This document shows, piece by piece, positions 23,216 to 36,700 of a stretch of 64,000 nt of DNA. Under the pieces are notes generated by a model. It was not told where the DNA came from, made no database searches, and was given only the letters and a program-made list of their open reading frames with translations. The first letter of the stretch is position 1. Every line of letters begins with the position of its first letter. Both the position numbers and the translations under genes were made by a program. The stretch lies in NCBI RefSeq assembly GCF_037042905.1, contig NC_087261.1, positions 26,365,317 to 26,429,316 on the forward strand. The letters are read 5' to 3'. The DNA is from Lytechinus pictus. Taxonomy: Eukaryota > Echinodermata > Echinoidea > Temnopleuroida > Toxopneustidae.

Positions 23216-23365
23216 CATCCGCTTGGTCTACTTCAGTCTCATCACACAAAATTGAATTCTTATTCGTTTGCAACCAAAATGTCTACTGACCATTTTGCCT
23301 AATTGCCAGTTAGGCTAAACCCATTTCGTCTAATATTCAACTTGGTCTAACACAACTTAGTCTAT
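23216..23365 (+). repeat. Degenerate TTGGTCTA / GTCTAATTGCCA repeat
   Basis: Several variants of TTGGTCTA, GCCTAATTGCCAGTTAGGCT and TCGTCTAA occur in 150 bp. A second fragment lies at 52996-53120. Confidence 0.5.
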
Positions 23366-23597
23366 ATGATTATATGAATTATTCAGGAACCAAATTTTAA
23401 TTTGACAAAGTCAAAAAACAATTAATCGGTACACAAAGTGGAAATTATAACAAATCTTGGCATAGGACTCAATGACTTTATATGACTTCATGTCTTTCAT
23501 GCATTTCCCTGTTTCGACTTGAATTACCTTTATCTGTGAATTGCATTTTATGATCCATTTTGAGCAATAGAACTATTTCACATCTCTATCAAGACCT

Positions 23598-23746
23598 AGT
23601 CTGTGGGCACAGACCCTGATTGAAACGTTGATCAACAAGTGGGTCTTCACACAAAGACTAGCACATGTAGAGGGCCTTCTGTCAGTACACAAGTCTTTGT
23701 AGGCTGCACATTCAGACCCCTCAACCGGAGTGAAGGATTTACACAG
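23598..23746 (+). repeat. Dispersed repeat, copy 2
   Basis: Direct-orientation relative of 21113-21268. Confidence 0.6.
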
Positions 23747-24225
23747 CAGACCATGGCATATGATAACAAATATTGAAGATAAACATGCCAGGAATATAAC
23801 AAAATGGAGTGCTTCAACACCAGTTTGTGTTAATATGCTTACATCAAGGTGACAATGAATATTTATTCAAGTAAAATCTTTATATGTTGGCAACCATTCT
23901 TCTCCATACCAGTCACTATTGTTTTGTTGATATTGGGTAATTCCATAAAATAATAAACCTGTTTGCATATCCAAACTCCATTTCTATACAATTTTACTTC
24001 ACATCATGATCTGATCAAGCAATTGTACGAACAAATTCTGAGTTTGTGTTTAAAATAAAGGCCCAAAATTTGATTCTTTGATATGGAACTCAGATGAAAA
24101 CTGAAGTGTGCATTGTAATCAATATTGCGAAAACTTGTCTTTCAGTTAAAAGAATATTATTTTTAAATAACTTGGTCTGTTAATAAATATTTTTTGTTAC
24201 AACTTAAACCTGAGCAATAATAATA

Positions 24226-24308
24226 ACAGGGCCCGCTGGGAGAACAGTTTTTGGAACTGAAGTGGCTACCCTGGGTAAATAAACCGTTATTATTATTATT
24301 ATTATTAC
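24226..24308 (+). mobile_element. Family B SINE 3' tail, intact
   Basis: CAGGGCCCGCTGGGAGAACA, then AACTGAAGTGGCTACCCTGG, GTAAATAAACC and (ATT)n. It shows the unoccupied form of the site that carries MITEs at 21645 and 30110. Confidence 0.7.
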
Positions 24309-24505
24309 ACCTCTTTCAGTAAAATCGTGACACATACGTGCAAAGTAATTTCACCTTTTCAGCGTACGAACAGAATGTAAATTGCAAAAATTTTGAAGTT
24401 GAACACACCCAAGTCACTAGACAGAGAAGCACAAATGTGAACGACTGACATAGCAACACAAATGTGACAATTTAAATTAACTATACCTTCAATTAATCAT
24501 ACAAA

Positions 24506-24511
24506 TTTATT
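24506..24511 (-). promoter_or_regulatory. IFT172: Candidate poly(A) signal of IFT172
   Basis: AATAAA on the minus strand, about 173 bases past the stop codon, the first canonical hexamer there. The real cleavage site is not visible. Confidence 0.5.
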
Positions 24512-24683
24512 TTTGAGTGAGGTATAATTATTGATATTCATGTAGTACTAGAAATTAATGTTGAAATTTACTAAAAGATATGACCCATCCAGAAGTAAGG
24601 CTACTTATCCCAACAGTGGCCTACATCTTGTTCCCTCCCCTTTTTCCTGATTGCCGTGGTGATGGGGTGTGGTCGAGATGGTA

Positions 24684-24773
24684 TTACTGGAATGTGTAGC
24701 TAGGGTTGGGTGTGGCCCCGCACCACTGACCTATGAACTTAAGGACATCCTGGCACTCTGTGCTGTGTGACAT
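24684..24773 (-). CDS. IFT172: IFT172 last coding exon
   Basis: 29 codons plus [23 protein letters not shown] matches the family C terminus. Too short to appear as an independent reading frame; found by homology. The acceptor reads TTTCACAG. Confidence 0.96.
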   Translation of the reverse strand: MSHSTECQDVLKFIGQWCGATPNPSYTFQ

Positions 24774-27700
24774 CTGTGAAAGCGAAGAATTAAAATAAAT
24801 ATATAAATAAATTATAATAAAAAGTCATAAGAGATTAATCTAAGAGGTTAATTTCCATTCAATGACTGCAGTTTTCAACCTACATCTAAAACTCTGTTGA
24901 CTGCCTTCTGCTGTGTGTAACTCCTATGCATACTATTATTAGCTACAATGTACATTTAGGGTACACTGTATGCACTGTATGTAGGTCATGCTGGGTTCAT
25001 CCAGATTTTATGTGCTGTAGTGTACAGATTCGCTCTATACACATAGTCATTGAAAGCAACCCTCATTCATTTTCAAACTTTGGTTTACATCTCCAATGCT
25101 TTAAAATAGATATGATTATTTGAAACTTTTGGACTGGTATTTTTACACTATGAGCCTTGCATTGAGCCAATTTCCAGAAACCAAAATTAGATTTTTTTTA
25201 AAAATCAGAACAAAGTGAAACAATCACATAGGCCCGCATTCTCAAAAGAGGTTTCAATTGTACCATGGTACAAAACCATGGACTATGCAGATTTTTAAAC
25301 ATAATTACGCTTATTTCATCGCGTAAACAAAGTTAAATCCAATTAAATGTGTATTTTGGGCAAAGTTCTCTTAAAATGAAGCATGTTGATGAAATAAATC
25401 TGCATAGTTCATGGTTTTGTACCATGGTACAATTGAAACCTCTTTTCAGAATACGGGCCTTTAAGACTGATGGTGCATTGTATTCAATGCAATCAATCAC
25501 ATAAATTTATTCTTGGATCAATTGCTAAGATTTGTGTCACACAGACCTGGGTAATGGTTCCATATCACAAAAGTTAGTGATTGATTTTCACAATTAATGG
25601 TACATTGTAGTCGGTGTAATCAATCATAAAAATATTCCAAGATTGATTGCTAAGCTTTGTGTTAAAAGTCCCAGGACTGAGCTTACCTTTGTAGCCATCA
25701 GGAACTTGTTCCAGTCATCTTTGTTAGCAGCCATGTCGGGTCGCTTGAAATCAAGTTTGTTTCGTGGGACAGGGTAGCCTGGATGGTAAAAATTAAAAAA
25801 AATTAAAACCAATTGTGATTTCTCAGAAAACTCTCTGGAAGGAGTCTGAGAATGAAATGACATGTTGTCCCATCCTCTCTCTCTCCACCAGGAAATTGAA
25901 AAAAAATTCAGTAATAGGATTTGTGATAAAATTCTTATATTGGCAAAGCTGACAAATAAATCCTTTATCTTAATCTAGGAAAACATTGTTAAATTGGCAA
26001 TGCAAGTAATTCTTTTCATGTTCCATCAACCCGAGATGATATGATGTAGTGATCTCATCATTAAATTGGCAAAATACTGCCATATTAGTTCATCTTCTAT
26101 CTATGTCTTATGACAAAAGGCAGTACATAGGGAGTACAATTTGTTTGTACGCCTGAGACGCCCTCGAAATGTACCTCGAGCGGGCTTGTCAGGATAACGT
26201 ACTAATACAAGGCAGGAGAGGTGGTCTTGCACGATTTCCTAGGAACTTTTCTTTCCTATCTTTCCTTTACTTTTTTTAACTGATATAGATTGAACAAAGA
26301 AATTATTCTTTTTGAAAAAAAAGGGAAAGCAAATTTACAAGGCAACAATAGTCAAAACTGACTAGTTTGCCTATTTAAAATAACAACAACAACAACAACA
26401 GCAGTGATTTCATCCTTAAATTGGTAATGTAAGAATATTACTGTCATGTTATATCTGTGTGTGATAATACAAGGTAGTGTATAATGTAGGTAGGTATATA
26501 ACATTCATGTTCTGTGTACATGAGATGACATAAAGTAGTGGTTTTATCTTTAAATTGGCAATGCAAGTACATCCTGTCCATTTCATTGAACCTGTGAAGA
26601 TGCGAAACACCAATTAAATTCCTGCATAGATATTTCATAAAAAATTAAAACATTACAAGCATTTTTTCCCCTCAGCCTGACAGACACCGTTACGCTCATA
26701 CCTGTAATGACACACGGCAGTGATCTCATCCCTGAATTGGCAGCGATCAGCGAGGCTACGTAGGTATCTCTCTCGTCCTTGTCCAGGACCTGTTCCACCT
26801 GCTGGTCCATGGAGATGGACAGGACCCACTCTTTGACCTCCTCGCGTCGATCATCCTACAACAAAATAATATTTCGCGGAAAAAATATTAAAGTTTGTTG
26901 TTAAAAAGAAGTGAACAGACCAACAATGTGTGTTGTCTCTCATTGAGGGTGTGTTATAAATGGTTAGTCCTAAAACATAGCCTTTGAGATAAATATTAGT
27001 AATACTCAGGATGAAACAGCATAAAATTTCATTTGTGTAGAGAAAATAAATCATGTTTGAGAGGAAAGGTACCTGTGTTAATATGCTACTTGGTAACATA
27101 ATTATTATGATATGAAAGTATTGGTTGTGAAATAGTGGCCCGTATTCTGAAGTCGGGTTTAACTTAGACCATGGCCTAACTCTGTGATAAAATTATGGGG
27201 AGCCAAATATTAAAAAAATTCTGTTTCTATTGTATATTTCTTATGGTTAATGTTTTGCTTTCAAAATGAAGAAAAATACATCAAAATACTTAATTTATCA
27301 TTCCCAGACAATTATGAATTTGGGTGTCATATGAGTAAATAGATTGGATGTGTAGTGTTAGGAATTTGTGCCCCAATTGGCTATCCATAGTTAAACCACA
27401 ACTTTAAACCAGGGTTTGATTTAAACTCGAGTTCAGAATACAGGCCAGTGTGTTTATCTTTCAAGTGAATGTATACTTTTAAACTACACAGCACAGAATA
27501 TTGCATTATGGGCAATGAAACTGGCAAGATATAACTAGTTGAGGACTGCAGGTGGCGCTTTATCCGGCTGCTGGTTCGTATTTGCTTTAAAGCTAACATT
27601 TTTTGTGAGGAATGGGACCATCATATTTAAGATTATTAATATTAAAAGGACTGGGCTATTTGAGATATATTGAGGACTGGGAGGGGGGGGATCTCGGACG

Positions 27701-30700
27701 CCGTTCGTGCGATTGCACCAAAATTTTGGCGCACACATTCTTTACCAGTACCAGCCAGTATTTAAAAAAATTCTAAAAATAATCTTATTTCATATTTATT
27801 ATGAATAAAATATGCAAATTTATTCATGAAAAACATTGTTTGCATATTTAATACCAAATTTCACTTAAAATTTTCACATTTTTTTTCCAGATGTCATCTT
27901 TGAAATCTTATTTAAAGGATTCCACAAAGAAAAAATGCAAAAGTCGAATTTTTTCCTTCTGTATTTCTTTGTTTTTAGAATTTCTTATGTATTTCTTTCT
28001 TTTCCATCTTTTGTTTTCATTGTTTTTCCAATGGAAATAATTACAAACAAGTTAATTACTAAATTAAACCCTAAATTAATTAAGCAGACCTATTAGAATA
28101 AACAAGTGGAACGCCTCTGGCAGTCTCGCCTGCATTACGCCATTTAATATAGCTGCAGTGCTAACTTTGAAAACTACAATCAAATAATCATTCACAAAAA
28201 CACCATTCATATAATGACATAATACCACGTTCATTGACCATAAATGACATTTGAACGGTGACTTAAGACTTGTCAACTACACCCATGTCCACATTTCATT
28301 CACTCTATCCATAAACTTTCAAAGTTATGATGGCAATTCAACAATTACCCCAACGTGGCCTAAGTTTATTGACCTTAACTGACCTTTGACCTTGGTTTTG
28401 TGACCTGAAACTCACAGGGGATGTTCAGTGATACTTGATTACTCTTATATCCCAAGTTTTATGAACTAGATCTATAAACTTTCAGAGTTAGGATGGTAAT
28501 TCAACAAATACCCCCAACATGGCCAAAGTTCATTGACCTTAAATGACCATTGACCATGGTCATGTGACCTGAAACTCGCACAGGATATTCAGTGGTATTT
28601 GATTAACCTAATGTCCAAGTTTCATGAACTAGATCCATAAATATTCAAAGTTATGATAGTAATTCAACAAATACCCCCAACTTGACCAAAGTTCATTGAC
28701 CCTAAATGACCTTTGACCTTGGTCACGTGACCTGAAACTCAAGCAGGATGTTCACTAATACTTGATTAACCTTATGCCCAAGTTTCATGAACTAGGTCCA
28801 TATACTTTCTAAGTTATGATGTCATTTCAAAAACTTAACCTTCGGTTAAGATTTTGAAAATAATTCTCCCAACATGGTCTAAGTTCATTGACCCTAAATG
28901 ACCTTTGACCTTGGTCATGTGACCTGAAACTCAGGTAGGATGTTCAGTAATACTTGATTATCCTTATGGCCAAGTTTCATGAACTAGGTCTATATACTTT
29001 CTAAGTTATGATGTCATTTCAAAAACTTAACCTTAGGTTAAGATTTGATGTTGACGCCGCCGCCGCCGTCGGAAAAGCGGCGCCTATAGTCTCGCTCTGC
29101 TATGCAGGCGAGACAAAAATAACCCCCCTTTTATGAATTTTATCTCCCATGGACTTTGTACAAGAAGTACAAAAATGAGCCATTTATGGCATAACATTGT
29201 CTCATAAAAAGTCACGTTGTGTCGCGATGCTATAACCGTACGTCGCGAATTTTGTCTCAAAAGTTGCATGAGACTTCAAAAAAGAAAGTCATAAAATTTT
29301 GTGGTGCTATCTTTTCGCATTCCAGAAATATCCCCCAAAGCGTTGAGGGGGGGCCATCATGGCCCCCCAGTCCTTTCAGGGTTAAAGGGGATGGGGGGGG
29401 GGAAATTGTCATTAGTTCCCAGGTTTGTCAACTCACCGCGATGTGCTGCTTCTCCGGTAGCGGTACTTCAAATGGAATGTCCGTATCCTGAAAGTCTGTG
29501 TTGTCAAGGATGTCCAAACTGCCTTCCTCGATGGCCTGATGAAACAAAAACAAACACTAGGATGAGAATTTGAAAGCGACATTATGCTAAACACAAGAAT
29601 AAAATAAAAAGAGGTGCCTTGATTTTGGATTTAACCAAAGCAATTCATACTGCCATCCACCATGCCATCCACCACAACCCAAATGGGTACTACAGACTGC
29701 AGAGAGCAAAATACTGAAAATTAAAAAACATCATAATTTAATCGCCAGAACATTCTGATGAGCCAAATCATAGGAGGGGCAAACTATTTATGTGAAAACA
29801 ATGGCTCGACCACCCTATCACTTTGTATGAGCCAACGTTTCGGCATCACTGTCCACAACCTTCCATTGACCAAATCACCTACTCACCTCCGTAAGGTCCA
29901 GGAACCGGTTGAGGAATACAAAGGCCATGCTGTACATGTTCTGGGCTCTGGCCTGGACACCGGCTTCGTAGAAGGCTTTGTCCGCTGGGATGACATCGCT
30001 GTGACGCAGGAGAGCTATGGAGAGCTTGGCCGCTACAGGTTCCTAAATTGCCAAACACAGAGGATAAAAATAATCAATTATTCTTATTTACCCAAGGTAG
30101 CCACTTCAGGGGGGTGTTTCACAAAGATTTAAAAAGTGAGTCGCACTCAAGTTCTCAGTTGCATGAGTTATAGGACACATCACCGCATAGGTCAAATCAT
30201 GCTTGTAGACGCAGGCTATCACATATTAATCAATAAAAGTGTGTGTTCAGCCCAGCGCACACTGTGCAATCCGATACAACATGATTTTTTAATAAATTAC
30301 ATTTTGCATTAAATATGAAAATTCCAAGAACATACCAACATTTGAAGTTCGGTCTAATGTTTGGAATAATAAAATCATAATTTGAATGACTTCATTACGA
30401 TTTGGAATTGAATTTACTTTTAGTCCTACATGAAGGCTCGAACTTGACTGAATTTTGATTTCAGTTAGCCCTACCACTATTCTGAAGTCTGATCGCGAAG
30501 ATTTCATTGGCTGGCACGTTCATATCAAATGTTATTACAATTTCTTCAAAATTTGGAGCGTAATGGATCGCATATTGTGCGCTGGGCTTTAGATATCATA
30601 TGAATGCAGGAATTTAAGCATGACTGTAAGTCACACGTAATTCTTCTTGAAACACCCCCCAGCTCTTTGAACTGTTCTCCCAGCAGCCCTGCATATTGTA

Positions 30701-33700
30701 ATATGATTATTACTCTCTCTATTCTACTACGTTGAGCACCTGACAAGAATGCAGAAGTTTCATCATGCCTTTGGTATGACTTGGCTGGGGAGCGAACCCA
30801 CGACCTCCTGTTCACGAGGAGGGCAGACTACCACTAAGCCACCATGTCCTGTAACAGGATATATGTGATTAAGTCCACATAATTCAACTCAAATAAGTCA
30901 AGTAATAACCAAAATCAAAGTACTGATTCAGACGCATTTAAAAAACGGGTATTATCTTCCTCCTCTAATTCGAATGTGTTGAAGGTCGAGAAGAGTTTTG
31001 TGGGTTCAAAAAATAGGTCTGCAGCAGAGGTGTCTTAATATCCGGAAAACATTCACATATCCTGAGCCAACTAGCAACATGGACAGTTATTCCCTTCGAA
31101 ACCGTTTTGAGAAGTATTACAGATTGGGACGACTACTTTAAAAGCAAAACCCACTCCTTTATACCTTTACTAAGTCCCTTTTCCATACTGCTATTCATTT
31201 CTAATTAAATTCCTCTTAAGCTTTACAACACAAGCATTTTGGAAAGCAAATAAAAATCATCTAATAAGCACAGTTTACACTCGCTGCATCTAGTTTCAAC
31301 AATTTTTGCTTTGCCTCTCTATACTCCATTTTCTATTTAAGTTTTCTTCTCATATTCTTCTCTTGCATACAGGCATCTCATTTAGAATAATAATGAATTG
31401 CAGAGTGTGGGGTTCCCCAAGGCTATCCCATATGACCCTTCCACCACTGTTATTTTCTGTTCTTACCAGATTCTTCTGTGCCATGCATGCACTCCTGTTG
31501 GCATAGTAATGAGCGATGGTCAGCATTGTTTCAAACTCCTGATGGGGGGCAGTGTTTGCCATCTGCGTCTGTTGCATGTTCTCACACTGATAATATCAAG
31601 AGAACGAAAAATAGACATACATTGTAAGGTGAATACCTAGAGATATTAACAATTACATGAAAGTGTAATACCCGATTCATTCAACGGTCACGTCTACCAA
31701 AGCAAAGGTTTACTTCATAAGTCAAACAATCACAAATGGATGAATCTTGAAAGTTTTTTTAGTCTGATTTCTGAAAATGACTAATAAGTTGAATTTCTCC
31801 CAAGTAAGGGGTATTATTGTTGCCATTGTTTATTTTCAACTTCAATACCGGTAAAGAGAAGGCAAAAAAAAAAATCAATTTATATTTTCGGGGCTACTTT
31901 TCACAACTCACTGACTAAATCTGCAACCATGGATAAGCTTTAACATTGCAATGAATGGGGACTTTCCAAAGCTCCTTTTTTTAATGGGAATTTTCCAGAG
32001 TTCCTTTTTTTAGTTTTCTGGGCTCTTTTTAGCATTTTGGGGGCAAAATCACCCCAAGCCCCCCCATGTATCTTTTCCCTGATACAGAGTTTACTGTCAG
32101 CAAAACTGACTTCAAAAGGTACAAATATACGCAGGGGATGATTACTTTGCTGATTAGTCCACCTCTTCTTCTGTGGGTCTTTCCACAAAGTTAGGGCACA
32201 ATTTCTGCCAAAAATTTTCAGGAAAGACCCAAGTACGATTACTATCGGTGAGTTCCTCAAACTACTATTAACCTAATCCACTCACCAGATTGAGAAGAAC
32301 ATCTCTTAGATCGGCCCAAACTTTGTAGGAGTCCGGTTTGTCTTGGTTAGGGGCGGCGAAGATCTCATTGGCAATGCGTTTGTAGATGTTGAAGTTCTGA
32401 AAGAAAGATAATAGAAACATAGTGGATAAGCATTGGAATACAAGAGGCAGGTTTAAAACATAAATGGGTTCGGACAGCAAAATTTCTTGTATCTCATAAA
32501 TGTCACTTTTAGTAGCATTGTTCTAGAAATATGGCTAGTCTGAATGCAAACTACCAGCCAAAACCCTCGACTGAAAAAAAAGTATGGAACTTTTCTAAAA
32601 TGCAAAGGAAGTAGTGTGAAAATAAAATGTAGCTACATCTTTCGAATATGATTTTGAGAAAACAAGTATTTTCATAAAACCTGCAGTATTTTCATCAAGA
32701 AAGGGATAAAATTCTTTAAAAAAGAAGAAAAACAGTTGGCTTCTTTTTCAACCTTACCTGTGAGTTTGGTGGTGCCCCATGGTGTACGTAAAGATCCAGA
32801 GCCTTGAAGAAGTTATTCTCCTTGATCAAGTGACTGGCGTACAAGGCTACGTACTTGTGCAGGACCTTGTAGCCTTGCTTCTCAGCCGTTTCCATGCACT
32901 TCTCCCACTCACCACGGTCCACGTACATGTCAAGGGCAGCGATGATGTCAACGGTAGCCAGCTAAAGAAAGATGGGAGAATATATCATCATTATGTAGAT
33001 TATCCTCATTACCATTTCAAGAATCCATTATTAAAGTAATCGCAATTGAAGAAGAACAATCTGATACATTTCCTAATACCTAGATAAAATGCATCACAGA
33101 TCTTTACAGTTCACTGTCAACGCGTTATATAGAATATTTGCTGAATACACATATTGTACATGCAGATCAATTGAAAAATTTGAAGTGTTAACTTATAGTA
33201 GTATGATTTATTGTAATATAATGGAAAGAAATATGATTAGTTGAGCAGTTCAGCAACCTAAGGGTCACTTTTGTTGCATTTGTATTAGAGGTTTACTTTT
33301 CCACTCTTAATTCTGATTTTTTTTTTCTATCAAAACACCTTGGGTATTCTATCTTATTTTGTAACTAAATTTATTCAAATTCTATCTTGATGGAAATGAT
33401 GCGACAAACATATGCATTTTCATTAAACGCAGACATAGAAACACAATGAAATATATATCTTAAGCCTGCTATGATAGGGCTAGCAGAATAAAAACCCACA
33501 TGAACAAAAATAAGTTTTACAGGATATAAAGAAGTGTAACAGCAGAGAGCACAGGAAGGGCAATACTCAGAGTTGCAAACCTAATAAGAATATTTCAGTA
33601 TTTTAAAAGATGAAAATCAACATTTTGGAAGGGAAATCAGTATCTAAATAACAATACCATAGGACAACACAAAAAAATGAATATTTAGAAATCAGTATTT

Positions 33701-36700
33701 TGCATGAAACCATCAAAATTCTTGTTTTTCAGTGCTTATTGCTATAAATCATTACTACTTGACAGCTCTGAACACTGCATCAGAGACTGATACTGCGCTA
33801 CTTACAGACTCAGCTCGGCCCTCGCTCTTCAAGAACTCCTTGTACTTGTCATCGACATAGCGCTCGTAGCGAGGCTCAAGCTCCTTGGCCACCTTCTGCG
33901 CCCTGGCCCACTCTCCTCCATCCATAAGGGTGTCTATCGCCTCCTTGATCAGGTCCAGACTTAGGTAGAGCTCCGCAGCCTTTGGGGAAAATAACGGAAA
34001 GAGAGATCCATACTTACGTATAGGGGTGTTTCACAAAGAGCTAAATGTGATTTATGGGGTGTTGCAAGAAACTTGCGATCAACTGCAAGTCTATTTTTCG
34101 TCCCTAAATCAATCATATGTCTTGCAATTAATTACAAATTCAACTTTGATTGCTTATCTGCTCTTCGAAACATAGAGTGTAATCTGATTTGCTAGAAATC
34201 AAATCAATCTTTCAGTTTGTAAAATTGCAATGGAATATTTGAAATTGATTGCAAATATTTCTTGCAACATCCCCTTAGAGTCGTACTTAAATGTCCAGTT
34301 GTGTGCTGTATAAAATGCATCACTACATTGATCGAATCATGGAGATGAATTGCACTACATAAAGATGAAGCGCACTACTGCGTATTAATCAATAAGATTG
34401 CATGTTACTGTACATATCATGTGCACGTCAGAAATAAATATGACTTTAAGTCACACATAACTGTTTATGAAAATCCCCCCTGGGAGTAACACATCAAATT
34501 ATTTGATCAGTTTACCAACAATCGTATACTGAATACTACTTTTTACGTATAGTATCAACAAGACTTAATGTACATAAGGTTAAAGTCAATTTCATACTCA
34601 CCATGTTGTGCTTGTTGATTTCCGCCAAGCGAGGGCAGACCACCTTCGTGATATCCAGAGCCTTGCTGGAGTCCATAAACTTCATGGCAAGCTCAGCAGC
34701 CTAGGAGATAAGAATTTTTTTTTAAATTACCCAAATTTGTCTTTAAAAGAAACCGTTTTTCAATCTGTTGGGTGATTCTAAGTTAATCATTTGTTTCCTG
34801 CAGAACAATGCAGCAGTTGTGTATGCTGTACCATTGAACACATTTTAATAAAGCCCAGCTCACACTATGAGATCAGTTGCAATCCGAAATTAAAAGAAAT
34901 TGTAATAATATTTGATATGAACGTTCCAACCACTAAAATCTTAGCGATCAGAGTTTAGAATAATGGTAGGACTATTGTAGTTCGGTCAAGTTCAAGCCTC
35001 CTTGAAAGAATAAAAGCAAGTTCAATTCCAAATCGTAAATATGATTTTATTATTCCTAATACTAGGTCAAGCTTCGAAACAAAAAATAATTTTACTTGGA
35101 ACTTTCATATTTAATGCAAAATTCGATTCATTAAAAAATCGTGTCGCATTGGAAGGCATAGTGTGAGCTGGGCTTAAAATAGAAAGAAAAACCTTTAGCA
35201 TTATAAAGTTAAAGCAATATGAAAATAACCAGTATGTATTACCTTGTTCCAGCACTGTGCCAGGAGTTCAGTATCGGTTGTGAGTTTGGGAGTGAGCTTG
35301 AGATAACAGTCTATCGCCCTCGCATGCTCTCCGGACGCTTCCCATTCTTTGCCCTGCTGAACAAGGTTGTTTGACCCTCTGAAAGAAATAGATGACATGA
35401 TTGGTGTGAGTAAAACTATTAAATATGGGCATGACCCGCTGGTGACATATATAAAAGATTGTGTGCATCGTTAAAGAGGGTGGATAGTTTTGGTAATTCC
35501 TCAAAATCGGCATGTCACCATTCTAATTAATTTGTATATTATATGAATGTGTATGTCCTAAAACAGTCATGATGTGGATGATATGAAATGAAAAGGTGTT
35601 TTTCATGATAAATTATGCTCTTACATGTGTGGATTTTACCTTGCCGGGATACCCAGCTTTTTGAAACGTAGCTGCATGCAGACACTCAAAGTGCACACCA
35701 CCGCCTCTGCCGTGCGTGTGCTACGCGAGAACGATAATGTAGTCCTCGCTACACAATTGCGTTGTCAATCAGTTTTACCATAGAGCTATTACAGCTCTAT
35801 GGTTTTACGAAGCTCATAGTCGTAGATACATTGCCGTTTCCAGACTTTCCTTGCATGATTGCATCACATTACAACGAACGGCAGAGCAGACTTTAGATCT
35901 AAATAGCCTTGATCGATATTAGGAGTACGTACCTCATTCCTACCTTCCTTGAAGTTTGAACTTGCCCTTGGCTGGGGGCCGCTTGCATATAACAAACCTC
36001 GACCGTCCCATCTTCCCCATTAAAAAAATGCAACCACGATATTAGCTGTTGCAAATAAGTATCTGCTCTCTGATTGCTAATATAACACTGGAACAATTTA
36101 TAAATCAGAATGAATATAACGTACAGCACAGAATTAGAATTGGAAAAACTTCTTTTTTTGGTTCTTCTCCGACTTCCCGCGTATTAGCCTCAGCTCATGT
36201 TGTTTCAGATTGACAAAAAGTTTTATTTTACGATTCTAATGATTCAAAAGAAAAGAAAGGAAAATGAAACCAACAGAAAGAACCCTTACATTCAAAGAAA
36301 ATTCCAAGATTGTGCATCCTGTTTATGTTTTGGAAATGCATTGATTTAATTCTCACTAAAATGATATATAAACAGTCTTTGGGTTAATTGTGTCTGAATT
36401 CGTAGACTAGTACAGTGTGCACGTTGGATGTATGTTCTGTGTATGCAGTAGGACTGGCCGGGAATTTCATTCACTTGTGCGTGGGTGTACGGTGTGAGTG
36501 TGTGTGTTTGTGTTGAATAGTGCGTGTGGAGACGTTACGTAATAAGGTCAACAGATACATTGCATGCAATGATCTTGTATACCGGGCCTCCTAAAGGTCA
36601 TGAAGAGTTCAGTTCACTGGTCATGTACATGGAGAGATCCTGCGTGTCCCGAGATAATTTGATTCAATCGAAACCATGGGCCTAGTATACAGCTCAGCAT

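Larger units (their letters stand above)
30081..30850 (-). mobile_element. Family B tRNA-derived SINE, split by nested MITEs
   Basis: On the minus strand the head has A box GGTGGCTTAGTGGTAG and B box GTGGGTTCGCTCCCC. The body runs to CTGCTGGGAGAACAGTTC and continues after the MITE with TGAAGTGGCTACCTTGGGTA. Confidence 0.75.
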
